From Nanobdellota archaeon (GTDB lineage: Archaea; Nanobdellota; Nanobdellia; Pacearchaeales; GW2011-AR1): a DNA stretch of 64,000 bases. The translations under genes and the position numbers were made by a program. The DNA lies in the NCBI GenBank assembly GCA_018815925.1, contig JAHIWS010000020.1, positions 28,041 to 92,040 on the forward strand. Reading direction: 5' to 3'. Below the pieces are notes generated by a model. The model did not search any database. It saw only the letters and a program-made list of their open reading frames with translations, and was not told where the DNA came from. This document shows positions 49,218 to 58,387 of the stretch, one piece after another (positions within the stretch are counted from its first letter, which is position 1; every line of letters begins with the position of its first letter).

Positions 49218-49631
49218 ATGAGGTCTTTTAAGAGAATTTTTAATAGGGAGATTTATAAACAATTTTTCAGATTTTGTTTCATAGGGTTGACAATTACTGT
49301 CTTTTCTTATATACTTTTTTTAATTTTGTATTATTTTTTGTCAATTAATTATATTTTTTCAGCAGGAGCAGGATTTATTGGAGGGGTTTTATTGGGCTTT
49401 GTTTTTAATAAAATCTATACTTTTAAGTCTAAAAGAAAATCTTTTTCAACAATTTTACAATATTTTTTAGTTTATGGGTTTTCTCTCTTTTTTACGATGT
49501 GGTTAATTAAATTTTTAGTAGAAAAGATGTATTTTAATCCAATAGTAGCAAACTTAATCCTTCAACCATTTATTGTATTAATTAATTTTTTTGGAACAAA
49601 AATACTCGTATTTAAAAATAAAAAATGGTAG
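49218..49631 (+). CDS. GtrA-like membrane protein
   Basis: The 137 residues have four transmembrane helices, an N-terminal FFRFCFIGLTITVFSYILF and GFIGGVLLGFVFNKIYTFKS, the GtrA signature (FxxNKxxTF). GtrA-like proteins are thought to help move polyprenyl-phosphate-sugars across membranes. Its end overlaps the flippase gene by 7 bp. TATA-like CTTTATAAGC lies about 27 bp before ATG. Confidence 0.9.
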   Translation: MRSFKRIFNREIYKQFFRFCFIGLTITVFSYILFLILYYFLSINYIFSAGAGFIGGVLLGFVFNKIYTFKSKRKSFSTILQYFLVYGFSLFFTMWLIKFLVEKMYFNPIVANLILQPFIVLINFFGTKILVFKNKKW

Positions 49632-51160
49632 AAAAAACAAAAGATTATAAGTTAGAAAAAAACTTAAAATTAATAGCTAAAACTTCTATGGTTGTTTTTA
49701 TTGGTATTTTTTTATCAAAACTTTTAATGTATATTTATAAAATTATCATTGCGAGATATTTTGGACCAGAAATTTATGGTGTTTTTTCTTTGTCAATAAT
49801 GGTTCTTGGATGGATCCTATCTTTTGCTGCTTTGGGTCTTTCAGAGGGGTTTTTGAGATTTGTTCCGCTTTATAGAGGAGAAAAAGGAGCAAACAAAATA
49901 AAATCTCTTTTTAGATTTTCAATGATTTTATTAATTTCAACAAGTATTTTTTCAGGACTAATTTTATTCTTTTTAGCTGACTTTATAGCAATAAATTTTT
50001 TCCATAATGCATTACTGGGAAGATTTTTAAAATATTTTAGTTTCTTAATTCCTGCATATCTTCTTTCAACCTTTTTTGTATCAACATTAAGATCATTTGA
50101 AAAAATTTCTTTATTTTCTTTCTTAACAAATATATTTCAAAATGTTATTAAAGTAGGTTCCTTGGGTTTATTTATTTTTTTAGGATTTAAGGTTAATTCA
50201 GTTATTTTTTCATATCTTGTAGGAATTTTTTCTTTGCTTATTGTATCCTATTTTGTTTGTAAGAAAAAAACACCTGAAATTTTTGGAAAATCTTTTTTAG
50301 ATAAAAAAGCCAAATCAAATATCATTTCAGATTTTTTTTCATATTCTTGGCCACTAATGTTTTTCTCTTTTAGTGTTAGTATTTTTCCTTGGATAGATTC
50401 TTTTGCAATAGGGTTTTTTAAAAATGTTTATGATGTAGGAATATATAATGCAGCAGTTCCTATTGCTTTTCTTCTTTATTTTGCTCCAGAAATATTTGTT
50501 CAATTATTTTTTCCATTAATCACTAAAGAATTTTCGAGAAAGAACTTAGATTTAATTAGAGAATTAAGCAAACAAGTAGGGAAATGGATATTTGCATTAA
50601 ATTTACCTTTTTTATTGATTTTAATAGCTTTTCCAGGGGCAATAATAAATCTTTTGTTTGGACCACAATATATAGAGGTTGAACAAGCTTTGAGGATTTT
50701 ATCTTTTGGTGTTTTCTTAGCATCCATATTTAGGATTTCTGATGTTTTAATAGCGATGAAAGGAAAATCAAAAATAATTTTGATAAATATTGTTGTAGCT
50801 TCTACAATAAATCTATTTCTGAATTTTTTGTTAGTCCCAAAATATGGGCTCATCGGAGCTGCCTTATCTACAACTATTTCTTATGTTATATTAAGCATGA
50901 TGCAAATGTTTGAAGCTAAACATTATCTTTCTATAGTTCCTTTAAAAAGAGAGATTATAAAAATATTATTAGTTTCAATGATTCCCTTAACTTTACTTTT
51001 AATTATAAAACAGTTTTTACCCTCCACTATTATGGGGATTATATTACAAGGAATCTTTTTTGTCTTAGTATATATTTTATTGATTTTGTCAACTAAATGT
51101 TTAGATAAAAATGATTGGATGATCTTGAAAACAATCAAAAATAAATTGTTTTTTAAATAA
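49625..51160 (+). CDS. Polysaccharide flippase (Wzx/MATE-like)
   Basis: In this 511-residue protein a dozen or more hydrophobic helices follow the N-terminal KTSMVVFIGIFLSKLLMYIYKIIIARYFGP, the start typical of Wzx/RfbX-type oligosaccharide flippases, which move lipid-linked glycans across the membrane. It is co-transcribed with GtrA and precedes radical-SAM and methyltransferase genes. It is the probable export step of the locus. Confidence 0.9.
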   Translation: MVEKTKDYKLEKNLKLIAKTSMVVFIGIFLSKLLMYIYKIIIARYFGPEIYGVFSLSIMVLGWILSFAALGLSEGFLRFVPLYRGEKGANKIKSLFRFSMILLISTSIFSGLILFFLADFIAINFFHNALLGRFLKYFSFLIPAYLLSTFFVSTLRSFEKISLFSFLTNIFQNVIKVGSLGLFIFLGFKVNSVIFSYLVGIFSLLIVSYFVCKKKTPEIFGKSFLDKKAKSNIISDFFSYSWPLMFFSFSVSIFPWIDSFAIGFFKNVYDVGIYNAAVPIAFLLYFAPEIFVQLFFPLITKEFSRKNLDLIRELSKQVGKWIFALNLPFLLILIAFPGAIINLLFGPQYIEVEQALRILSFGVFLASIFRISDVLIAMKGKSKIILINIVVASTINLFLNFLLVPKYGLIGAALSTTISYVILSMMQMFEAKHYLSIVPLKREIIKILLVSMIPLTLLLIIKQFLPSTIMGIILQGIFFVLVYILLILSTKCLDKNDWMILKTIKNKLFFK

Positions 51161-51195
51161 GCAAATTTTAAAAACAGACCCTTTCTATATTTAAA

Positions 51196-52074
51196 ATGAT
51201 TAATAAAACAAAGTATTTTTTATTTAGTTTTGTTCCAAAAAGGTTTAGGAAAATTTTAAAAAATTTTTATTATGATTTTATAGCTTACCCTTTGCATGCC
51301 TTAAAAAACAGATATTTTTATGGGGTACCAGATTTTTTTGACGGCATTGCATTAGAAACAACCACTTATTGTAATTTAAGGTGTGAATTTTGTCCAAATA
51401 GTAAATATCCTAGGGGATTAAAGAAAAACACCAAACTAATGGATCTTCATTTAATAAAAAAAATAATAAATGAATTATCTGAAATAAGGTTTAGAGGAAG
51501 AGTTTTTCTTCATTTTTATGGGGAACCCCTTACTGATGAAAGATTACCCGAAATTCTTTCCTATATTAAGAAGAAACTTCCTAAAAATCCTGTCCAAATC
51601 AATACAAATGGATTTTTACTAACACTAGATAAGTACAAGCAATTAATTAAATTAGGAGTAGATAAATTTATGGTAAGCCAATACGGAAAAACAATGCCGG
51701 TTCCAATAAAAAAAATTTTAGATTATTTAAAAAACAAACCAAAAAACCAAAACAAAATTCATTATAGAGTATTTAATGAAAATTCTTCAGGAATTTCTAC
51801 TAGGGGGGGAGAAATAGCCTTGGAGCATGCAATTGATTTTGAGAGGCCTATTTGCACTTATCCAGGGGTTGCCTTATCAATTAATTATGCTGGAGATGTA
51901 ATGGTTTGTTGTAATGATTATCATCATACAATGGATGTAGGAAATTTGAAAAAAGAATCATTAATGGAAATATGGAAAAAACCAAAGTATGTTAAATTTA
52001 GAAAAGATCTCAGAAATAAGAAATTTCTTTTGCCTATTTGCAAATTATGTGTAGGGAAAAATGAAAAAACTTAA
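51196..52074 (+). CDS. Radical SAM/SPASM enzyme
   Basis: The 292 residues have the cluster motif TTYCNLRCEFCPNSK (CxxxCxxC near 63-70), HFYGEPLTDE, and C-terminal auxiliary cysteines in GDVMVCCND and CKLCVGKN, as in SPASM proteins. It overlaps the following methyltransferase by 14 bp, implying coupled synthesis. The substrate is not predictable. Confidence 0.85.
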   Translation: MINKTKYFLFSFVPKRFRKILKNFYYDFIAYPLHALKNRYFYGVPDFFDGIALETTTYCNLRCEFCPNSKYPRGLKKNTKLMDLHLIKKIINELSEIRFRGRVFLHFYGEPLTDERLPEILSYIKKKLPKNPVQINTNGFLLTLDKYKQLIKLGVDKFMVSQYGKTMPVPIKKILDYLKNKPKNQNKIHYRVFNENSSGISTRGGEIALEHAIDFERPICTYPGVALSINYAGDVMVCCNDYHHTMDVGNLKKESLMEIWKKPKYVKFRKDLRNKKFLLPICKLCVGKNEKT

Positions 52075-52540
52075 TTTAGGTTGTGGAGAAGACCTCAAAA
52101 AGGGATGGGATAATGTAGATATAAGGAAATTACCTGGAATTACAAATGTTTTTGATCTTGATAAATATCCTTATCCTTTCAAGAATAATACCTATAATGA
52201 AGTTTTGATGAAAATGATTTTAGAACATTTAAAAGAACCAATAAAAACCTTAAAAGAGGTAATAAGAATTTCTAAACCTAATGCAAAACTAACCATTATT
52301 GTACCTCATGCATTTTCTTATGCTAGCAAAACAGATATACAACATAAAACAAATTTTACTGAAAATTCTTTTACAGAAGAGTTATTAAAACAATATGCGT
52401 TGACTAACCTAAGATTAATTGGAAAATCATTTATTTTTAAAAACAACTGGAAAAGGTTCATTCCTTTTAAAAATTATCTAAAGATTTTTTTTAATGGGGT
52501 TTATGAAGATATTTGTTTTGAATTTATAATAAAAAAATGA
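52061..52540 (+). CDS. SAM-dependent methyltransferase
   Basis: The 159 residues have KLNLGCGEDLKKGWDNVDIR, the compact motif I of small methyltransferases, followed by NEVLMKMILEHLKEPIKTLK and KLTIIVPHAF. Short but complete for this subgroup. It overlaps both the radical-SAM gene upstream and the GT4 gene downstream, so the three are co-translated. Confidence 0.88.
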   Translation: MKKLNLGCGEDLKKGWDNVDIRKLPGITNVFDLDKYPYPFKNNTYNEVLMKMILEHLKEPIKTLKEVIRISKPNAKLTIIVPHAFSYASKTDIQHKTNFTENSFTEELLKQYALTNLRLIGKSFIFKNNWKRFIPFKNYLKIFFNGVYEDICFEFIIKK

Positions 52541-53616
52541 AAATTGCCATCTTTATCCCATATATAGGGGGCCTAGGAGGTCACCAAAGAGTAATTGTGA
52601 AGTTAGCTACTTATCTTGAATCCAAAAAACACAAGGTAGAATTATTTACCCAAAGACATAATAAAGAAAATTCAATCCCTGGATTTAAAAACCTTAAAAT
52701 AAATATTCTAAAGCCCTCACAAAAAATTTTTGCCCCTTTTGTTTTTTTGTTCAAAAAAATTAAAAATTTTGATGTGGTGGTAGTAGGGGCTTTTCCAGCG
52801 ACTCTTTCCACAATTAGAAATAAACCCTCTTTTTATATTTGTTATACTCCTAAAAGAGATTTTTATGACTTAAAAAAATTTGCACTAAAAAATTCCTCTT
52901 TTTTTGGAAAATTAAAAATCTTTTTGAAAAATCTTTTTTTTAAAAAAATTGATTTTATTGCAGCTCAAAAAGCAACAGTGATATCTCCAATTAGCAAAAC
53001 AATTCAAAAAAGAACACAAAAGTATTATAAAAGAAAGACAACAGGAATAATATACCCTGGAATTGATTTTAATAGTTATAAAACAGGAAAATATGGGGAT
53101 TATCTTCTTTGTGTTTCAAGGTTTCTCCCTGCTAAAAGAGTTGATTTAGTAATTAAAGCAATGGATTTTGTCAAAAATAAAAAAATAAAATTATATATTG
53201 TTGGAGAAGGGCCAGAAGAAAAAAAACTAAAAAAATTGTCTAAGAAATATAAGGATGTTAGATTAATTGGAGAGGTTAGTGATAAGGAATTAATAAGGTT
53301 GTATTCAAAATGTCTTGCAGGAATTTATATGCCTTTTAATGAGGATTGGGGGCTTGTTCCTTTGGAATTTGGTGCCTCTGGAAAACCAACTATAGGGGCA
53401 AATGAAGGAGGATTAAGGGAGACAATCGTCGACAAAAAAACAGGATTTTTAATTAGTAATCCAACTCCAGAAAAGATATCCAATAAAATAAACTATTTTG
53501 TACAGGATAAAAAAAGAGCAAGGAAAATGGGGGAAGAAGCCAGAAAAAGAGCAAAAAACTTTGATTGGAAAAACCTTTTACCTGAATGGGAAAAATTGAT
53601 TTTAAAAGTACACTAA
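52537..53616 (+). CDS. GT4-family glycosyltransferase
   Basis: The 359-residue GT-B enzyme has an N-terminal GGLGGHQRVIVKLATYLES motif, the donor-binding RFLPAKRVDLVIKAM, and EDWGLVPLEFGASGKPTIG, the E-x7-E signature. Cytoplasmic, nucleotide-sugar dependent. It overlaps the methyltransferase by ATGA. Confidence 0.92.
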   Translation: MKIAIFIPYIGGLGGHQRVIVKLATYLESKKHKVELFTQRHNKENSIPGFKNLKINILKPSQKIFAPFVFLFKKIKNFDVVVVGAFPATLSTIRNKPSFYICYTPKRDFYDLKKFALKNSSFFGKLKIFLKNLFFKKIDFIAAQKATVISPISKTIQKRTQKYYKRKTTGIIYPGIDFNSYKTGKYGDYLLCVSRFLPAKRVDLVIKAMDFVKNKKIKLYIVGEGPEEKKLKKLSKKYKDVRLIGEVSDKELIRLYSKCLAGIYMPFNEDWGLVPLEFGASGKPTIGANEGGLRETIVDKKTGFLISNPTPEKISNKINYFVQDKKRARKMGEEARKRAKNFDWKNLLPEWEKLILKVH

Positions 53617-53677
53617 CTTATTTAAATTAAAAGATTATCTAAATTTATAAAAACAATAAAAAACTCCTTGATAAAAA

Positions 53678-54670
53678 ATGTCATTAATAAAAAAAATTCA
53701 AAATGAAACAACTAAGAATTTTATCTTCTTTTTTTATAGAAATGTTTTAATAGTAATCTTTTTAATTAAGTATCTCAACCCATTTGGAAAAAAATCTACA
53801 ATTAAAGATGTCCATATTGAACTCTCAAATATTTGTAATTTAAAATGTAAATGGTGTGCATCTTCAATAAATGAAATGAGAAAAGGACAATTTTTTAAAA
53901 AAGAACTTATGAAAAAGTTTTTAGATAATATAACTTTAGATAAAAGGTTTGATAAACTTAGAACAATTAGATTGTGGGGAATAGGGGAATCTTTACTTAA
54001 CCCGGAATTTTTAGAAGTATTAACAATGATAAAAAATTATAAAAATAAAGCACACAAAAAACATTCTAATTTTCCAGAGATAATGTTAACTACAAATGCA
54101 ACTCTTTTAAACCAAAACCTATCAAAAAAAATAGTTCAAATTGGTGCCCTAGATGAAATAAGATTTAGTCTAGATGGAGGGACAAAAGAAAAATTTGAAA
54201 AAATAAGGGTGGGGGCAAAATGGAGTAAGGTTTATAAAAATGTTAAAAATTTTATCAAAATAAATAGGGGCAAAATAAGAGTAAAAATAGATTGTGTTAT
54301 GGAAACAGAGATAGGAAAAAAAGATTATTTTTCTAAAGAGTGGGAAGAGTTATTCAAATTAGTAGATTATCATGCTATAAGGTATCCTAGTGAATTTGAT
54401 GGGAATGCTAATATTAAAATAACTACTAGAAAAGAAAAATCCCAAAAAAGTTGGATATGTTTTGCATTAATGCATTCTTTATTTATTCTAGCTAATGGAA
54501 ATGTGAGTGTTTGTTGTTTAGATTGGAGTGGAAGAGGTGTTGTGGGGGATTTTAATAATGAAGATTTGTATACTATTTATACTTCTAAAAAAAGAAAAAA
54601 TATGATAAATAATATTTTACTAAAAAAGAAACATAAAGTACCTTTATGTAGGAATTGTAGGTTTGTATAA
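53678..54670 (+). CDS. Radical SAM enzyme
   Basis: The 330 residues have ELSNICNLKCKWCASSINEM (CxxxCxxC near 54-61), preceded by a hydrophobic N-terminal stretch (15-35), and C-terminal cysteines VSVCCLDWSG and CRNCRF for auxiliary clusters (SPASM-type). It overlaps the FkbM gene by 8 bp. A TATA-like TTTATAAAAA lies about 30 bp before the start. Confidence 0.85.
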   Translation: MSLIKKIQNETTKNFIFFFYRNVLIVIFLIKYLNPFGKKSTIKDVHIELSNICNLKCKWCASSINEMRKGQFFKKELMKKFLDNITLDKRFDKLRTIRLWGIGESLLNPEFLEVLTMIKNYKNKAHKKHSNFPEIMLTTNATLLNQNLSKKIVQIGALDEIRFSLDGGTKEKFEKIRVGAKWSKVYKNVKNFIKINRGKIRVKIDCVMETEIGKKDYFSKEWEELFKLVDYHAIRYPSEFDGNANIKITTRKEKSQKSWICFALMHSLFILANGNVSVCCLDWSGRGVVGDFNNEDLYTIYTSKKRKNMINNILLKKKHKVPLCRNCRFV

Positions 54671-55526
54671 AATGAAAAAAGAAAACAGAAAAAAAGTATA
54701 TAACACAACAGAAAGTATAAAAAAAGTATTAAGATATGTGGTGCCAAGAAATTTAAGAAAAAAGTTAAAGAATTTATATTTTCCTGATAAAATAGCTTGG
54801 TCTATTAAAAGGAAAAATATAAAAAAATTTTATGCACATTTTATCAATAAAAACGATTTGGTATTTGATATAGGGGCAAATAAAGGACAATTTACAGAAA
54901 TTTTTGCAGAGTTAGCTAAAAAAGTAATTGTTCTAGAGCCAAATAAAGATTTGGTTAAGGTATTATTGAATAAATTTAAAAAAAATGATAAAATTATTGT
55001 AGTTCCAAAAGGAGTTTCAGATAAAGGAGAGATAAAGGATTTTTATGTTAATTTAGATCAAGATTGCTGCTCGACTTTTTCAAAAGAGTTTAAAGAATCT
55101 AGAATAAGTAAACATACTCCTAATTGGGAAAAGAGAGATAAAATAGAAATGACCACTTTGGATAAATTAATAGAAAAATATGGGAAACCCAAATTTATTA
55201 AGATAGATGTTGAAGGTTATGAGAAAGAAGTTCTAGGGGGGCTTAACATCCCCGTAAAGTTCCTTTCATTTGAATTCTCTAGATTATTTAAGGAATTAAA
55301 AGATACAGAAGACTGCATAAAAAAAATAAAAAAACTCAGCAAAAATTCAAAGTTCAATTTTTCTTTTTCTCATGATTATGAATTTGTTTCAGAATGGGGT
55401 AATCCAGAAAAAATTATTAAGCAAATAAAAAATACTGTTAAAAATTTAGAAGACATAAAAGACCAAGATGAATTGTTAAAACTGTGGGGCAAGATTGGTG
55501 GAGATATTTATGTTAAAATGTTTTAG
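54663..55526 (+). CDS. FkbM-family methyltransferase
   Basis: The 287 residues have the FkbM arrangement: LVFDIGANKGQFTEIFAELA (motif I), VIVLEPNKDLVKVLLNKF, and EMTTLDKLIEKYGKPKFIKI then DVEGYEKEVLGG, the acidic-glycine pair typical of the family. These O-methylate sugars and polyketides. I keep ATG 54663, which overlaps the previous gene; an alternative ATG lies three codons later. Confidence 0.9.
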   Translation: MYKMKKENRKKVYNTTESIKKVLRYVVPRNLRKKLKNLYFPDKIAWSIKRKNIKKFYAHFINKNDLVFDIGANKGQFTEIFAELAKKVIVLEPNKDLVKVLLNKFKKNDKIIVVPKGVSDKGEIKDFYVNLDQDCCSTFSKEFKESRISKHTPNWEKRDKIEMTTLDKLIEKYGKPKFIKIDVEGYEKEVLGGLNIPVKFLSFEFSRLFKELKDTEDCIKKIKKLSKNSKFNFSFSHDYEFVSEWGNPEKIIKQIKNTVKNLEDIKDQDELLKLWGKIGGDIYVKMF

Positions 55527-55574
55527 TCTATTTACCTTAATAAAATTTATAAAACACTTTATTTTAGACTTTTT

Positions 55575-56954
55575 ATGAAAATTATGCTTTGTTTGGCTCC
55601 ATGGGATTTATGGGAACAAGAAGAGGATACAATGTATCCCTTAGGATTGGCATATTTAGGAGCAATACTTGAGAAACACGGACATACAACAGAGTTGCTT
55701 AATTTAACTAATTCTAATTGGGATAAAATTAAGTTTAGTGCCGAAAAAAAAATAAAAGAATTTAATCCAGATGTTTTTGGAATTAGTATTTTATCAAATA
55801 GTAGAGTATCTACTAAAAAGGTTTTAACATTAGTTAGAAAAATAAGTCCTAAAATCATCATCATTGCAGGAGGAGTTCATACTACTTTTTTATATGAACA
55901 AATATTAAATTATTATCCTGTAGACTATGCGGTATTGGGAGAGGCCGATTACACTATTTTAGATTTAATAGAAGCAATAGAGAAAAAGAAACCACTATCT
56001 TTTTTTAGAAAGATTAAGGGAATAGCCTTTAAAAATAAAAATGAAATTATCACCAATTGTTCCCAAGAGAGAATTAAGAATCTTGACTTGTTGCCTTTTC
56101 CAAAACATGAATATTTTCAAAATATTATTAAAAAAAATAAAATTGCTTATATTATGAGTTCTCGTGGGTGTCCTTTTAATTGTACTTTTTGTCCAAGCTC
56201 CGCTTATTGGGGGAGGAGAATGGTTCAAAGAAGTGCAGAAAATGTTTTTGAAGAAATGCTGTATCTCAAGAAAAAATTTCCAGAGATTGAAATAATACGT
56301 TTTTTAGATGATGAGTTTGTAGTTAATAATCAAAGAGTAATTGAAATTTGTAAATTGATTATAAAAAATAATTTTAAAATAGCTTGGGGGTGTCTTGGAA
56401 GAGCATCTTCAATGAATGAAGAACTGTTAAAATGGATGAAAAAAGCAGGTTGTTTTGAAATTACTTTTGGGGTAGAAAGTGGATCTCAAAGGATTTTAGA
56501 CAGGATAGGAAAAAAAGTTAGAATTAAACAGATAATTGATACTTTTAAACTATGTAAACAATACAAAATTAATACAAGATGTTTAACAATGGTTGGAAAT
56601 ATTGGAGAAAATTCTGAAAGTGTAAAAGAAACAATTAAATTAGCTAAAATTCTAAAAATTAGAACAGAGCCTGCTATTTTGATTGTTTTTCCTGGAACAG
56701 AAGTTTATAAGGTTGCAAAACAAAAAGGTTTTCTTGATGATACATACTGGTTGGGCCAAGGTTTACCTCCTTTATTCAATGTTGAACATCCTAAATATAA
56801 ACTTTGGTGGTGGTCTTTTAAAACCGGATTAATAACAAATTTTTATGCAGATGATGGAGATCTAAATGGCTTTTTGAAGATGAAATTTCTTAATAAAATA
56901 AATTCCCATAATTTTTTAAGAATTTTTAAAAGATATGTTTCTGATAAATTTTAA
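55575..56954 (+). CDS. Cobalamin-binding-type radical SAM enzyme 1
   Basis: In this 459-residue protein the N-terminal B12-binding-type domain (about 1-140: YPLGLAYLGAILEKHGH, IIIIAGGVHTTFLYE) is followed by the radical SAM core with C199, C203 and C206 in SRGCPFNCTFCPSS. Class B enzymes of this kind methylate unactivated carbon or phosphorus, or modify lipids. Downstream text FGVESGSQRILDRIGK is a typical core helix. Convergent with a second enzyme of the type (4-bp overlap). Confidence 0.88.
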   Translation: MKIMLCLAPWDLWEQEEDTMYPLGLAYLGAILEKHGHTTELLNLTNSNWDKIKFSAEKKIKEFNPDVFGISILSNSRVSTKKVLTLVRKISPKIIIIAGGVHTTFLYEQILNYYPVDYAVLGEADYTILDLIEAIEKKKPLSFFRKIKGIAFKNKNEIITNCSQERIKNLDLLPFPKHEYFQNIIKKNKIAYIMSSRGCPFNCTFCPSSAYWGRRMVQRSAENVFEEMLYLKKKFPEIEIIRFLDDEFVVNNQRVIEICKLIIKNNFKIAWGCLGRASSMNEELLKWMKKAGCFEITFGVESGSQRILDRIGKKVRIKQIIDTFKLCKQYKINTRCLTMVGNIGENSESVKETIKLAKILKIRTEPAILIVFPGTEVYKVAKQKGFLDDTYWLGQGLPPLFNVEHPKYKLWWWSFKTGLITNFYADDGDLNGFLKMKFLNKINSHNFLRIFKRYVSDKF

Positions 56955-58330
56955 CTCCAGGATTGAGATCCAGAATATTTTCTAGTTATTTTTTTAAATT
57001 TTTTTAAAACGTGTTCGACATTTCCTCTTTTTACCCAATATATAGCTTTTTTTATACGTGTTTGATAATATCTATAATTCCAAAATTTTTCAGCTGTTTT
57101 TTCTAAAAGATTGTTTGGAATTTCGCTAAAATTATGTTTGATTGTTTTAAGGTCACCAGTCCAATCCGCCCATTCTTTCAATGTTTGAGGTTTTGTGATT
57201 TTACCTTCTTTAACTAAATCATCAAATATTTTACTTCCAGGAAGAGGATTAAATATTTTAACATCTGCAATATCTGGTTTAAATTTTTTTATAAAATTTT
57301 CAGTCATTTTCATTTCTTTAGTAGTTTCAGTAGGAATCCCTACCATAAAACTAGCATCATTAAAAATTCCAAATTTATTTATTAATTTTAAAGCTTCACC
57401 TTGTTTTTTAACAGTAATTTTTTTATTTAGGAAATCTAAAACTCTTTGACTTCCAGATTCAGAACCTAATTGTATTGTATTACATCCTGCTTTTTTCAAA
57501 GCCCCCAAAACTTCTGGATTAACAAAATCTGCTCTACCAAAAACAAAAAAACTTATTTTGTTTTTATAATTTTTTTCTAAAAAATTACATAATTCAATAC
57601 ACCTTTTTTTAAAAGTCATAAAATTTTCATCAGAAATAGTAAATTCAGTTACACCCCCCTTGTCAATAACTTCTTTAAACATTTTTTTTGTTTTTTCTAT
57701 ATCATAAAACCTAACACATGGATGCCCCTTTTCACCCCACATTTGAACATTATAGCAAAAATTACATGTTCCAGGGCACCCCCTGCTTGTACTAAGAAAA
57801 ATTTGAGAATATTTTTTAATATCAATTAAATCAAAACTAGGAAATTCAAGGTTTTTTATATTTAAAAATTTTCTTAAGGGGTTTTTATTGATATTTCTTA
57901 ATTTCTTAATTTTTTTAGGGTCTTTATCAAATACATCACAAAACTCTAAAAAAGCATCATCAGCTTCCCCCCTAATGATGTAATCTACAAAGGATTCTCT
58001 TAAAACAGAATCTGGTTCTATAGTAGGATGCACCCCTCCAACAATAATAATTAGGTTTGGGAATTTTTTTTTAATTAATGGTCCTAAATAAATTATATCT
58101 AAAAGCATAGAAGAAGTCATTGCAGTAAATCCAATTATGTCTGGGTTAAATTTCTTAATAAAATCAAAAAACAAGGAGTCATCTAAATTAACATTCCTAT
58201 CATATATTTTCACAGGATGTTTATTCTTTAAAGGGGCTGCAACCCACATTAAACTATAAGGAGCAGAATATTTTTCTTTTGACTTCTTTTTTAAATCCCT
58301 ATGGGGCTGAACTAAAAGCACTCTTGTCAT
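56951..58330 (-). CDS. Cobalamin-binding-type radical SAM enzyme 2
   Basis: About 459 residues from ATG 58330 (MTRVLLVQPHRD). The frame opens at 58354, but the TATA-like TATAAATA near 58362-58369 is only 10 bp upstream of that, so the later ATG is favoured. B12-binding-type domain at 1-140 (YSAPYSLMWVAAPLKNKH, IIVGGVHPTIEPDSVLRE), then SRGCPGTCNFCYN as the cluster motif and LGSESGSQRVLDFLNK. A relative of enzyme 1; the two are convergent, and may act on related substrates. Confidence 0.85.
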   Translation of the reverse strand: MTRVLLVQPHRDLKKKSKEKYSAPYSLMWVAAPLKNKHPVKIYDRNVNLDDSLFFDFIKKFNPDIIGFTAMTSSMLLDIIYLGPLIKKKFPNLIIIVGGVHPTIEPDSVLRESFVDYIIRGEADDAFLEFCDVFDKDPKKIKKLRNINKNPLRKFLNIKNLEFPSFDLIDIKKYSQIFLSTSRGCPGTCNFCYNVQMWGEKGHPCVRFYDIEKTKKMFKEVIDKGGVTEFTISDENFMTFKKRCIELCNFLEKNYKNKISFFVFGRADFVNPEVLGALKKAGCNTIQLGSESGSQRVLDFLNKKITVKKQGEALKLINKFGIFNDASFMVGIPTETTKEMKMTENFIKKFKPDIADVKIFNPLPGSKIFDDLVKEGKITKPQTLKEWADWTGDLKTIKHNFSEIPNNLLEKTAEKFWNYRYYQTRIKKAIYWVKRGNVEHVLKKFKKITRKYSGSQSWS

Positions 58331-58359
58331 TTTTAGTGTGTTTTCAAACATCATTAAAC

Positions 58360-58369
58360 TTATAAATAT
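58360..58369. promoter_or_regulatory. TATA-like element between divergent genes
   Basis: CTTATAAATA lies about 24 bp before the plus-strand ATG (58388) and about 34 bp before the minus-strand ATG (58330). It may serve both, less symmetrically than the boxes at 32991 and 43813. Confidence 0.4.
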
Positions 58370-58387
58370 TATTATTAGGTTTTATTC